DNA from: Rusavskia elegans
Taxonomy: Eukaryota; Ascomycota; Lecanoromycetes; Teloschistales; Teloschistaceae
DNA length: 64,000 nucleotides
Direction: 5' to 3'
NCBI GenBank assembly: GCA_011316305.1
Contig: SAUG01000008.1
Coordinates: forward strand, 1 to 64,000
A program made the translations under genes and the position numbers. The notes under the pieces were generated by a model. That model searched no databases. It was not told the DNA's origin and saw only the letters and a list, made by a program, of their open reading frames with translations. Below, in pieces: positions 24,561 to 38,989 of this stretch (position 1 is the stretch's first letter; each line of letters starts with the position of its first letter).

Positions 24561-27465
24561 AGTATAGATTTTTAAATAGGAAATAATAGAATTAACCTAG
24601 AAAACCTAGATATATATAAAAGAAGGTTTTTATAATATATAATTAAAGATAATTTTCGAATAATTAATATAACTTTCTAATAATTAACCGACTCTTATAC
24701 TATTTTATAATAAAAACGTAAATAAAACTAGTTAAAACGTTTTCGATAATAGAATATATAGAATAAAATTTATATAATTTATATAATTTATTTAATATAT
24801 AATTCTATTATTATATAACTCTATCCGCTTTTATATTAATATTTTTAATAACCAGATTTTCTTTTATATCCGTTTTTATATTTCTATTAGCTTTTATATA
24901 ATTTGCTATACTAGTTAGTTTTCTATTAACTTCTAGATTTCTTTCGGTATTAGTTTTATTAGTTCTATTTTTCTCTATTTCTATATCTAGTAGACCTAAA
25001 TTTTCGATAATTAACTATATAAATATTCGGTTAGATTCGTTATAGAAAAGATAATTATAATTATTATATATATGTACCGGATACTAGTTTACTAATATAT
25101 TTCGGAATTAATTATTTCCGAATATTTCTATTAATTCTTTATTCCGCGTTTATTCGACTTTATAATATTTTTTCGCGTTAGAGATTTAAAACCGTTAACT
25201 ATATAAAGCGGTTAGTATATATAATAATAGATTTAGTAAAAAATTAAATTATTAATTCTATTTATACTATTTACGAAAAACCGTTTATAATATATCTATT
25301 TTCTTTCAGGCGCGATTTAAACGCGCTTTTTTATTTACTTTTTCTATCGTTTTATAGGTACTAAAGCGTCTCCTTTCCGCCGCTAATTATTTCGTTTTTT
25401 TATTTTCGAAAAATTAAAAACCTATAAATAGCTTTTTAGATTCTTTATAAAATTCTACTTTTTTTAAATAAAAATAATACGGATTTACCGGATAATATAA
25501 TTTCCATTTTTCGAAAATATAAAAATTTATAATAGAATAAATAAAATATATATTTAAAGATTAATTGATATAGAATAATATATAAGATAATCTAGCTATT
25601 ATACGATTTAAAATATAAAGTAAAACGAAATATTTAATATTTTTTTCTATAATAGTAACGCGTTTTATATAGATATATACGAGATTTAAAGTTAAAATAT
25701 ATTAGTAAATATTATAGTAGTTATTAGAACTAATATATACTTTCGATCTATACGATTAAAATAATTTTAAATATCTTTTTTAATATTTTTACCGCTAGTT
25801 TTTAAAATTATAGACTACTAGATTAGAATTTTAGATTTTCTATAATCTCTCGGACTAAATATAGAAAAGAAATATACGGTATTAATAGATTTATACTTTT
25901 TTATAACTTTTTAATATCGCGAAGTACGGCCGCTAAAATTAATAAAAATTTAATTTCTATAAAATAATTTATAGAATAAAGTAAAATTTAGAAATATTTA
26001 TTACTAGCTTTTAAACGCCGAATATACGGATTATTTATAGTTAATTTTCTATTCGAAAAATATTTCTAGACTTTTATATACGTATTTTTTCTTTTAGAAT
26101 TTTAGTAGCTATTTTATTAGTTTTTTTAATTTCTAATAGTAGGTTTCTACGGTCTATATTCGTTACTTTTATAGATATTAAAATCTTTTCTTTTTTATTT
26201 TGGAAAGCGCGTATTATAGTAGTAGAATTTAAAAATATATAGTTTCTACCTATTATAAAATAGATTATAAACTAGTTATATTAAAATGCTTTTAAATAAA
26301 ATTTAGATAAATAAAGCCTATATATTACTAATATTAGCGGCGGTAAATTTAGACGCTAGATCTAATATTATTAGCTCGTTAACGATTTCTACTATAAAAA
26401 TTTTTATTTTTATAAATTTATAATTATAGTTTATTTTTTATAATTAATAGTAACTCCGAATAATAGACGTATTAAATACGCCTCGTACTACTATAGGTAT
26501 TCGAACTATAGTTATAACGTCTAAAAATAGTAAAAGGCTTTTATTATATAAAATAAAACGCGAGATATTAACTAATTTTAAAATATTAAGTAATCGAATT
26601 TTAGTAGTTTTAACCGCCTATTTAGTTCTTAAAGTAAATATAAAAGAAAAAACGATTACTTTATTAATTCCCGTATAATCGCCTCGCGAAGCTATATAAA
26701 TAGCTATACTAAATATAAATAAAAGTTAAATAAAATAAAAAACGTAGACTGTAAGATTTATAACTATATTATTATTAATTTAAAAAAATAGCCTATCTAT
26801 AAAAATATATCCGAAAACTAAAAAAGAGATATAAAAGAACGATATAGATATTAGATAACTACGGAAAAATAGATTATACTTTTATATTATAATATATCGA
26901 GAAATTTAACCCGATATATAAATATACTAAAAGTATTTATATTTTTATCTATATTATTAAAAACGAAATATTCTTTAATATATAAAATTAGATTCTAAAC
27001 TCTATAAAAAATAATTCGAATTAAATCGATATCGATAATAAAGAAAGGAGCTATAGTAAATAGTACTTTTATATTTAATTATAGAATAATATTTTATAGA
27101 TTTTATTTTCGAAACTTTAGTCGCTATAATTAATAGTAAAAAATTTTTATTCTAGAAGTTTCCGCTAAAAAACTATAGACTTTAAAAATAGAAAATAAAA
27201 TTATAAAAGGTTTTTATCGATAACTATAAATCTTTAAAACAATATAATCGATTTAAATCTAAACTATCTATTATTTTAAAAATAAATTACGTTATACTAA
27301 TATATACTATTATAGTAAAACTTTAGATATTTTCGATTACTAATTAAAAGATGATAATAATATTAAAATAATTTATCTATAGGGTTACCGTATATAGCTA
27401 TATTAATATACCGAGATATTAAATTATTAACATTCGGTTAAAGAGAAAAGTTAACTTTTAATAGT

Positions 27466-27954
27466 TAGGCTGGCCGTCGGATCGAGTTTCGAATTCGAAT
27501 TAGCTAATCCGACCCGACCCGAATCGGATTAAATTAAAATATAATCCGATCCGACCGGATTTCGAATCCGGGTTAACTAATCCGATCTAACTCGCTAAAA
27601 CTAGATTTTAGCGCCAAGCTCTAGTATAAAAGTATAGTTCTAGTATAAAAATTATAAAAATAATTCAAAAAAACTCTAATTAATTAATTACGCTAGCTAG
27701 AAAGGTTCTAGTTAGATTAATTATATTACCGAATTATATTACCGAATTATATTACTTTTATACATAATTAATTAATGAATGAATTAATATATTATATTTA
27801 TATTTTGTTAAATAAAAAGATTTAACGGGTATCCGGATTCGATTCGGATTCGATCCGGATCCGACCGTTTAGCGAGTCGAACCGTTTCGACCCGCCAAAA
27901 TCGAATCGGATTTCCGACGGTTCGACGGAAATCCGATCCGAAATGGCCAATCTA
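27466..27954. mobile_element. hAT-like MITE with perfect 8-bp target duplication
   Basis: A 489-bp element that starts TAGGCTGGCCGTCGG and ends CGAAATGGCCAATCTA, flanked by TTAATAGT at 27458-27465 and 27955-27962. Same family as 5221-5584 and 30986-31405. The interior shares ATTAATTAATTACGCTAGCT with them and has no open frame. Confidence 0.88.
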
Positions 27955-30900
27955 TTAATAGTCGTCCTATAAAATATTATATATATTAATTATAATTTAA
28001 ATCTATTTTTTTTTCGATATTATATTTTTTTTTATTAAATATTTAATAATATAAATTGGACTATCTAGAGAAATCTAGTTTTCTATCGATATATAATAAT
28101 AAAAGATATCGAAAATTAAAATAATAGTTAGATCGAATTATTCGGCCCGGCGTATTAGTAGAATATTTATTTTAATTCTAATTTCTTTTTTAATAAATAG
28201 ATATTAGATAAAGATATTTAGAAGACGGTTTACGTCTACTATTTTACAAAACGGCGATTTAGTATTTATATTTCTATTAATATAACCTACCTTTCTATTA
28301 GAAAAAAAAGATTTAATATAATCGAAATAGAATAAAATATAATTAATAAAATTAATCGGTATTATAAAAAAGCGTTTCGAAACTATATAAATTTTATTAT
28401 TAGAAATATTTCTAAAATAGTTTTATAATTATAATAACTAGCAATATTAATAAAAATAAAAGTTAAATATTTAGATTTAATTATCTAGAAAGTTATATAC
28501 TTTTAATAATATACGAAATCTACTAAAATCGGAATTATTTTATATAATATTTTATATATTAAATATACGCCTATAGATTTTTAATTTTTTAAAATACGCG
28601 ATATCTTTTAATAGTTCTAATTAACTATATATTTTTTAATAGAAATATTATCTTTTTTATATAAAAAGTATATAATTAAATAACTATCTTCGGTTAGTTT
28701 AAATTCTATTAAAATAAAAATCGTATAATAAAATTATATTTTCGAATTCGGTTAATAAATAAATTTCGGCTGCCTTTTATAGTATTTTAAATACTATTAT
28801 TTAGATCTTTAGATCGCTTTTCTATTTTACTATTATAATTTCTTTAATAAACTATTGAAATAGTCTTTTTAAAAAGATTAATTCGGTTATCTTTTATAGA
28901 TTCCGGATTTTACGGAATAATATATCTAGAAAAATAGTAATTTAATATTTAATTTCTATAAAATATATAGAAACGCGGGTATATTTAAATAGTATTAGAT
29001 AGAATACTTTTAAAATCTATTTTTATATTTTTAAAATCTATTTACGGTTTTTCCGATTTTAAATTAACGCGGAATTTTACTGCCGATATTATTTCGCTTT
29101 ATTAAAAAAGATTTTAAAAATCTAGTTTTTTTATAGTAAATTTATAATATCCGGGAAACGCGGTATTAGATATTTTTTTAGATACTATATTTTACTATAA
29201 TCTATTAAAGATTTATATTAAATTATTTTATATTTAAGTCCGCGCGTATTTATTATAACGTTACTCTATCGGCTTAGATAATAGTATTACTAGAAAAAAA
29301 AAAGATCCTTTTATTTTTTTATTTAAATCGGAAATATAGATTTTAGAATCTATTATATTAGTAATTTTATTAATTATAACTAATAGCTAGAATATAATGG
29401 TATTACCGGTATCTATTTTCTATATTAATAATTAATAATAGAATATTTTTATAAGCTAAAAAAAATAGTTAAAGATTTCTAGAATTAGTATTAGTAAAAC
29501 TAATAGACTAACCGATATAATACTGATATTAGCGTCTTTCTATTGCGAAGTTCTACTATATTTAAAATTTTATATTTAGCTATATAATATAATTTATAGA
29601 ATGATATAGATTATCTAAAATAATTAATATTCTATTTTATAGATCTATATCTAATAGTTTAATATTAAATTTAGTATAAAAAATATATATTCTAATATAT
29701 TACCTTATATATCTAACCGTTTATAAAGTCGAAAAATAAACTTTTATAACGCGGTAACTACTTTTTTAAAATAGTAATTTCGTATTTAAAAATAAATAGC
29801 TTTCTATTTTAAATCTGCTATAACTACTATTTATAGACCGTTAGTATCGGTTTAATAGCTAGAGAAAAACTAGAATAAAGGTATAAAAAAATTTAACGCC
29901 GGTATAGAAAGATAGAAAAGAAGCGGTAAAGAATAAAAAGTAGATAGTAATTAGTAGAAAGAATTATTATTCTAGAAACTAGTATTTCTAGTATTACAAT
30001 AAAGCTATAAAAAATTAATCTAATATTTTAATATTTTTCTATATAATATTTCCGAACCTCTATATAATAATCTAATATAATTTTAATTTCGACGAAATTA
30101 AAAAATAAAATAAAAGGAAAAAATTATAGAATACTAAAAAAACGCTAGTAAAAAGTTAAAATTTATTGATTTTTTTAATAAAACTATTAATTCAATAGAT
30201 TTCTATTATTAGATACTAGTTTTTATTACGACGGAATTAGAAAACCTAACGGTATTCTAAATAACAAAAAATATAAATAAAAAAAGGTTTATTTTTTAAA
30301 ATTCTTTTTTATACTGGTAATTAGATATAATACGACTATTATCTTCGAGATATTATCTATTATTAATAGTAATAGCGAGGCTAAATTATTTTAATAATTA
30401 GTAGAATTAAATTTCTAATAGTCGAATATTAGTAATATTATTAGATTAGCCGATAGTTATCGAATTATTAGTAAAAACTATAAATATTATATATATAAAA
30501 TCTTCTACCGGAACGAGTTTCTAATATAGTAGAATAAAATCGAATAGACTATTATAAATATCGTATAATTAAAAAAATATTTCGAAAAATTTAATATATA
30601 CTTTAGTAGTTCTAAAAATTTAATCGTTTAAATATATTTCTATAAAGTTATCCGGGTTTCGAATAGTAAACTAAAAGTTTATTATAAATTCTATAGATAC
30701 GTTATCGGCTATTCTTCCGCCGGGTATAGATTAATAACGATAAATAACTATATCGGAATAAAAAAATATAAAAATAAATTTTTATTAAAAGATTTAATAT
30801 TAATTAAAGTTGTATTTAAACAGGTATATATATATAAAATATTATATAGAATACTATAGCTAATACTTTTATAATCTATCTATAAAATACTATTAGAAAA

Positions 30901-30985
30901 AATATATTCGCAGAAAAATTTCCCGGAAACTATTATATAATAAATAGTTATAACGGATTAGACTTTTAATATTATTAAATATATT

Positions 30986-31405
30986 TAGATTGGCCGTCGG
31001 ATCGGATTTCGAATCCGGATTAACTAATCCGATCCGATCCGAATCGAATTAAACGAAAATATAATCCGATCCGGCCGAGTTTCGAACTCGGATTAACTAA
31101 TTTAATCCGATCCGTCAAGACGATATCTTGGCGCCAAATCCTAGTATAAAAGTATAATTCTAGTATAAAAATTATACCGATTTATTTAAAAAAAATTCTA
31201 ATTAATTAACCACGCTAGCTAGAATAGTTCTAGTAAATTTCAATATATTAATTTAATATATTATCTATAATATATAAATAATATATTAATATATTTATAT
31301 TAATATTATATATAGAAAGCTTGGCGGGTATTCGGATTCGATTCGCTAAAAAATCGGGTCGGATTATAGAATTCGACGGAAATCCGACCCGAAATGGCCA
31401 GTCCA
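30986..31405. mobile_element. hAT-like MITE with near-perfect 8-bp target duplication
   Basis: A 420-bp element that starts TAGATTGGCCGTCGG and ends CGAAATGGCCAGTCCA. Flanks are AATATATT (30978-30985) and AATATATC (31406-31413), one T/C difference. Shares its interior with the 27466 copy. A short open frame across its right end is a by-product, not a gene. Confidence 0.83.
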
Positions 31406-31608
31406 AATATATCGATACCTTTCGTATATTATATTATTTAGTTTCTAAAATAATTTTCGTTTTATCGTTAATTATATATAATAAGATAATAAATAACGTA
31501 ATAGATATCGAATAAAGATTATTAGAATTTCATTTTAATAAAACTAAAATTTTAATTACTTTAGATAATTAGTTAGTAAATAATCGCTAGTCCTTTTAAT
31601 TAATAATT

Positions 31609-31914
31609 CCTCGCCGGAATAGATTGGATTGGTATAGATTTTAGAATTCAAAATCTATATCAATAGAATATTGGATTTTATAGATTGGGGCGTAAATGGT
31701 GTGGATTATTTCGTAGAGAATAAAATAGGCTTTATTTAGCTCTTTTACGTACGCGTTTAATTAAAATAGAGGTAGGATAACGCGTAGGACAATTCAAAAA
31801 ACCTATACTATTTAAATAGATTGAATTAAAAGTCTCTAAAACCTATACTATATCAATTTAAAAGAATTTACCATACCAAATTTCAATGGGTTTTTTCAAT
31901 CCATTCCGGCGAGA
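31609..31914. mobile_element. Mutator-like MITE with 10-bp target duplication, little RIP
   Basis: A 306-bp element that begins CCTCGCCGGAATAGATTG and ends CAATCCATTCCGGCGAGA, flanked by ATTAATAATT on both sides (31599-31608 and 31915-31924). A 9-11 bp duplication points to the Mutator superfamily. Unlike its surroundings it still contains many TpG and CpA steps (for example TAAATGGTGTGGATT), so it inserted after the main RIP wave or escaped it because it is short. No coding capacity. Confidence 0.8.
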
Positions 31915-31954
31915 ATTAATAATTAGTTTTTTTATTAACGAAAATTAGATTTAA

Positions 31955-32330
31955 TACTAGATTTTTATCGGATTTAAATTTATATTAGAAAGCTATATAG
32001 ATATTATATTATTTAAAATTTATCTAGAAATCTTTAAAAAATATTTATTAGTTAGTCGAATTTTTACTATTACGACCGATAATACCGGTAATAATAAAAC
32101 TATATTCGTTAACGCGGTTAAATACTTCGAGTAATTTACCGAATATATTAATTATATTAATAATAATAAATAAAATATAATGGACTAGAAAGATATATTT
32201 AATAACAATTATTTTATTATATAGTTAACTCGGATCGATTATATTTCCGGTATTAATAACGTTATAAATTCGATTATCTATATTCTATATTTTATATATA
32301 TACTTTACCTAATACTATAGATACTATTCA
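31955..32330 (+). pseudogene. hAT transposase relic
   Basis: A plus-strand reading with in-frame stops gives IFIGFKFILESY, then FTITTDNTGNNKTIF (32,060-32,110) and RIDYISGINNVINSII (32,230-32,280). hAT transposases have the same order: a target-strand helix, then a VTDNAxNN motif, then a CxAHxINL motif. Degenerate coding-like sequence continues to about 33,500. It lies next to two hAT-like MITEs and may derive from the autonomous partner, though I could not link its ends to theirs. Confidence 0.55.
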
Positions 32331-35300
32331 ACTATATTAAAGTTAAATCTATTAATAAATAATTCTAGAAAAATTAAAATAAAAATTATAATTCGGATAT
32401 TATTATTAACGCGGATTATAGATTATTAATAATTTTAGCTAAAATAAACTTTTTATATTTATTTTATTATTCTATTTAAATTCTATATATATAGTATCCG
32501 GATTTATTATATATAAAGTTTTACGTAATATATAATATATTATTGAATTTCTATTTTCTTTTTAAATTATATCTAGAATTATTTTATATAAACTTTTATA
32601 TCGTCTATAAAATCCTATATTACTTATATTAGCTATATAATCTATTTCCGAAATTATTCTATATTAATCCTATTTTTTTTACGCTATTAAAATATATCGA
32701 TATACTCGATTTAGATTTATTTCTGATTTTTTCTAGATTAACGCGAGTAGCTAATATAAAAATAAATTCCGCGAGCTATAATTAATAAAAATAGCCGAAG
32801 TTCGAGCTTTACTAATAATTAATATATAATCTAATATCGAATAAAAGAGAATTTATTATTAAAAAATTTGAAATCTTTTTTAAAATATTAATATATAGTA
32901 GAATTCGACGTATTATATATGAATCCGTATATTTACTTTTTATAACGAAATTTATAAAACTTTAGAATATTAGAATACTATCTAGTTAGAATTTAGTAAA
33001 AAAAAAATAAAACCAAATTCGATATCTAATCTAAATTTTTAGGCTATTTTATATTTTTATAAATATATTAAATACTATAAAAAGATCTATAATTTATTTT
33101 ATTTTCTAAATCTATTATAAATTATTTAAATATATTCAAAATACTAAAGTATAGCTTCGAAGAAAACGGATTGTTTAGAAAAAAGAACTTTTTAAAATTT
33201 TAGACGCGGTTTTCGCTAAATTCTTTTACTACTATAGTAAAATTTAAAATAGTTTAAAATTATTCTATAGATAAACGGTTTTATTATATCTATCGTTTAA
33301 TTCTTTATTATTTAATAATATATCTTAGACCGAAAATACTAATAATAGTAAATTCTAGAAAAATATTTATTAGAATATATTAAAAGAAATATACTATATC
33401 TATTATAATCGGTTTTTCGGAATAGTATTAGAATTAGAAAAAATATCTAGCTAATAAAATTTCTAAAAAGCTGAAATATTTAAAGATTATCTAGTTAAAA
33501 ATAGTTTATAATATTTAGATAAAACTAATAATTAATTTTTAGTTTATAAAAAATAAAATAAATATAACCCGAATATTTACTATATATTTTATTTATCTAT
33601 TTTCTATTAACTTCTTTCTATTTCTATACTCTAACTAGAAAAAATAAATCTATTTTCGACTAATAGCGCGAACTAGAATTTCGGTTCTCTATTTTTATAT
33701 AGATTATACGCGATATTCTTACTATTATTTTATTCGGAATTATGAATAAAATATTATTTTTATTATAAATAAAATATATAGTAATTATAAATTATACTAT
33801 CTATTAATAATTAGAGCGAAAATAATCTTTCGCTAATATTATTTTAGAAAAAATAAAAGAAAATTTTAATTTTTCTATACTAATTTCTAGTAAAAAACCG
33901 AAATAGATAAAACTAAAAAATAAAAAAGATAGAAATTTATAATAAAATATTAAAAAATAAACCAAATCGCGATTATATTAGTAATAATAATAAAAATAAT
34001 ACGAATTAATTAGTAAATTTCACCGTTCTATTAGTTCTATTATCTAATTTTTTTAATTTTAACTTTTTAGATAATAAAGCCTAGCCTTTAAATTCGGAAA
34101 CGAACGCGATATTCTATTATTAAAACGAATAGTAGTAGATCGATAAAAGTTTAACTAGATTAAAAAGAAAAATAGATACTAATAGTTATTATTTTTAAAA
34201 AAGTTCTAATTTTAATATTATATATATTAATTTATTATTATATATACGTTTCGATTTTAATAATTATAGAATTATTAGTAGCGAGTATAGATTTAATTAA
34301 AGGTCTATCTATATTTATTAGAGGACGTATTTTTAATTAAAACTATCTATTAGACTATTTTTCCTTGTTATAATAATCCGAATTATTATACTATTTATTC
34401 TATATTATTTCGGGCTATTTAAAATCTATCGTCCGTATTAATTAAATTACGAAAATCTATAGGTACGTAATTACTAAATTTTATTTTTACTAGATAGTAG
34501 GCGTAGACCGTCTTCTAAATATCTTTTTCTAATATCTATTCGTTAAAGAAAAGATTAGAATTAAAATAAATATTCTACTATTCGGCGGGATTAAATAATT
34601 TAATCTAATTTTTTTCGCGGCTTTTAATTTCTCTAGTTATATAGCGGTAGTAGATTAGAAAATTTCTCTATACTATTATATCTTGCCGGCAAGAATATAT
34701 ATATAGCGGTTAGAGTTCTAGTAGATATATTCTATTTTATAAAAATTAATTAATATATCTTTTACTATAGATATTTAATTATAAAAATATATCTATATAT
34801 AAAAAAACTAGAATCTATAAAAATTACTATATTTATATAATATTTAATTATATATATTATTCTATAAATTTCTATCGAAATTAATATACTAAAATTTAAT
34901 TTTTATATTATAAATTTTTTTTTTAAACGTTTTATATTAAATTAAATACGCGTAGCGTATATAAATATTCGCGTTTTAATTTATTTTTTTCTACGCGGCA
35001 GTCGAGTTTACTATCCGATATATCTTTAATTCCGAAGTTTTTTTTATTATTTATAGCTACTATAGTTTTATATATAGAATTTAAACCGATATTTAATTTT
35101 CGTATCTTCGAAAAATAAAGATATAACTTTATCTTTTATAGTTTCGTCTTTATTTAAATTTTTCTAAATATTCTTTTTACTTTTTTTAATAGTATATATA
35201 AAGTCTTCGGAGTTCGTAAATATTTAATATCTGGCAGCGATTATTATCGCGTACTGTTTTAGAAAATTCTATTAATTAGTTAATATAATATATTATAGTA

Positions 35301-37499
35301 TAAATTCTAATATATTTACCGTTTCGTCTAGATATCTACTTTAATCTATATTTTTATATTATTTTATTCGACTTTAGTAGTAACTATATATCCAAAAGAC
35401 GATTTTATAATCTTTAATACGCGATTAAATATCGTATAATCGGAATCTTTAACTTTCAATAGTTTTAATTTATAGAGATTATATTAAACCGTCCGCGTTT
35501 TAAAAATAATTATTTATAGATTTATAAAATATTTTTTATCTTTTATACGTTTATTCTATAGTTTAAATAAACGGTTAAATTATTTCTGATTCGATTATAA
35601 TACGTCTATATCTATTATTTATATTTTAAAATAACTATTAATTTATAGCGATAAAGAATTATTTTATATAATATTCTATTTACTATATCGCAATTTAGAT
35701 TTTATCGGCTTTATATATATACCGTTAATATAGTAGTTATATAAAAATTATAAATAGAAAAAATCGAAATTTATAGTAATAATTAATTAAAAATATACTA
35801 TAATAGTAATATTTTACCGTTTTAAATTTAGTTTTAAACAGTTTATTCCGTCTAGTATTTAGATATCTATATACGGACTACTTTTTTATACGTTAATACT
35901 ATTATTTATATAGAATTAATGACAAGATAATTTTATTATAAATAATCGTAATAATAGATTCTATAGTTAAATAAAACGTATTTAAATTAGATATATAAAA
36001 ATTTCGAAAATCGAAAAAAAAAATTAGTTAAAATATAATTATTCTATAGATAATAAAGTAAATAGAAATAAAATTAGATTTATTTACTATAGTAAATAGC
36101 TATAACTAATAGATATCGAATAAAAAAACTCGAATAACTAAAGATTCTATAATAGAAATATTTTATTTTTATATTATTAAATTCTAACTACTATAATGAA
36201 AACTATAATAAAGAAATTTTATATATTATATATCTTATAATATTTTTATAAAACTAATAATATTTTAAAAATCTACTACTAGTAGTAAGATACCGCGAAA
36301 GGCGCTAGTAAAGATTTCGAAAAAGATTATTAAAGCGGCTATTAAAGCGATCTTTAAAACTATTAATATATCGAAGTTTAATATACGTATAAAAATTTAG
36401 AAATATTTTTTAAATAGAAAAATTACTATAAATAGTCGGTATATCTACAGATTATAGTCTGGTAGTATATATTTCTATATTTTATTTTATAAATTATTTT
36501 ATATAGGCTAAATCTTTATAAAATTTAGCGGCTATATTCCGCGATATTAAAAGATTATAATAGAACGTAAATCTATTTATATTTAAAATTTCTTTTATAT
36601 ATTTAATCCGAAAGATTATAATAGAAATAATTTAAATTAAATAAAATTTTATACGTTTCCAGATTTTTATAATCGAAGTAATTAGAAAAACGTTTAAAGT
36701 TATTTTAATAATTTAGTTTAAAAGTAAAAATTCTATAGTTAATAGTATAATATATATATAAAACTAATAGATTATCTAATAAATAATTTTATATATATCT
36801 ATATTTAACGCGTTACTATTATATAAAAGAACGTAAAATATATCGTCAAACTATTTATATTAGAACGTAAATAGTTTTTATTATTTTATATAATATACTA
36901 CGCTATTAATAGTTTACTAATATATAATACTTTTAAATATAATTATTTCTATCTATTTTATCTATATTATAAAGTTATAAAATATATTTTTCGATAGACT
37001 TTATAATATAATTAATTCGTACTATCTTTCTAATACTAAAAGTTATTTTAAAGAAATAGCCGGCCCGTTTATTAAACCGGAAACTAAATCTACCGTTCGT
37101 TTATATAAATTTAAAATAAAGAAAACTATTCCGCGGTTTATAGATATAGAAAATACTAGCGGATCTATAATATTATTATCTAGAAATTATCGCGCTAGTT
37201 TTCTAGAATAGGATATCGCGGATATTTTAAAAAAAAAAAATTAGAATAATAGCGAAATTATTAAAAGTTAATATATCTAGTAGTCGTTTTCTATAATATA
37301 TCTACTACGTCGATAATAATATATTTAAAAATTAATTTTTTAATATATTTCTATTATAAATAAATGGATAATTATAATAGTAGTATATAATAGTATATAG
37401 AATAATATATAAAATATTATAAATATAAATATATTGCTACCGCTATTAGATAAATAGAATTAATTTATTTTTTTTATTTTTTCTAATCTAGATATCGAT

Positions 37500-37593
37500 A
37501 TAGATTTCGAATATCTAAAATCTATATTATATTAATCTAAAAAAGTCTATTATATCAAATTTCAATAGATTTTTTCAATCTATTCCGGCGAGA
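37500..37593. repeat. Right end of a Mutator-like element
   Basis: Ends TCAATCTATTCCGGCGAGA, like the right end of the 31609-31914 element, and shares the inner CAAATTTCAATAGATTTTTT segment. The flank AATTATTACT has no matching left flank in the window. Confidence 0.5.
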
Positions 37594-38027
37594 AATTATT
37601 ACTATTAGACGGCTAACCGAGGTTAGATTTTCTAGAAGTAAAAATCTTTAAAAAAGTATTTTTATTAAACTATAACTAATTATTAGACGGCTGTTATTAA
37701 TAGATTTAGCTATCGGAAATAATATAGTCTTTTAACGCGCTAGTAATATAGTTACTATAGAATTCCGATTAGATTTTCTAGATAATAGAAAATAATTTAG
37801 AGTTTTTTTTATCGGGCGTTTTCGGTATAGATAGATTATATTTATTAAATTAATTCGTAATATCTATAATCTGCGGCTTAATAGTTTTAACGCCAGTTTA
37901 AAATAGTTCTGCCTAAATTACTTTACTACGGCTATAACTACTATAAATACTATATATCGATATCGATATAATTATACTATAAATAATATATATCGAACCT
38001 AAAACGTTTAAATTAATAAATTAGAAT

Positions 38028-38267
38028 TATAAAATCGATATATTTCTAAAATAGTATACGATTATAGACTAGATAAAAGATATATTTTAGAATTAATTTA
38101 TATTTTAAAAAGACTAGAATATAATCTAGTAATAAAGAAAAAGAAAAAAATAGAAAAAAATCGAAATCCGATACGCTAGCGACGTTCTAGCGACTAGACG
38201 ACGAATCTCGTTTCTAAACGTTCCAATTATATTTCTAGAATCTATATAACGCGTCTGGCGCTTTATA
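38028..38267 (+). repeat. 240-bp LTR copy, right of a pair
   Basis: Same 240-bp sequence and orientation as 18141-18380. The outer flank TAACG matches the outer flank of the left copy (TATCG) at four of five bases. The two may be the LTRs of one gypsy element inflated to about 20 kb by nested insertions; the minus-strand pol at 21.5-24.0 kb lies between them. Confidence 0.65.
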
Positions 38268-38989
38268 TAACGATAGAAATATAAATAAAAAATTAATACT
38301 ATAGTTTTCAGAAATATCTATCGTTACTAGAAAGATTTCGATAATTTAATTCTAAAAATACTATTTATTAGATTATACCGCGAAATTTTCGAAAATATCG
38401 TTATAGAAATTGTTAATTCAATTAAAATTATTAGAATATAAAATATAGTATTTACGTTTCTATAATATTTTATAGAAATATATATTATTATTTATTTAAA
38501 TAATAAATTTATTACTTTATTATATTATTATTTATATACGATTTTATTTATATTATTTAAATTTTAATCTAATAGTAATTTGAATCAAACGAATTATTAT
38601 TTAAATTAAAAACCTTTAATTTATTAAAAATTTAATAAAAAATTTAAAAATATAATCAAAAATTAATAAATTAATTAACAATCGAATTTTATATAATTAA
38701 AAAATCCGGAAGAAAAATATATAGTCTAGAATTTTTCTAAAATAAAATAATATAGATTATAATCGTTATATTAACTAATATTAAATAATATATATTTTTA
38801 TTTTATATTATCTAAATTATTTATTATAATTAAAAAGAATTATATATTTTAAATAATATTCGTTTATAGAAACTATAGTATTCGACGATTTAATATAATT
38901 ATAAATTATATTAAATCGGATTTCTATCGATTTTTATTTTATAATTCGATTTAATTTTCGATTTTAATTTTAAAAACCGATTTATTAAA

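Noticed and set aside
31321..31515. 64-codon open frame in the A+T block
   Set aside because: It spans the right end of a MITE and neighbouring RIP DNA, so it is a chance frame.
24473..37593. One 13-kb Mutator element spanning both lone ends
   Set aside because: The 10-bp flanks (ATCTATTATT and AATTATTACT) do not match, and the span would cut through the proposed gypsy unit without a consistent junction.
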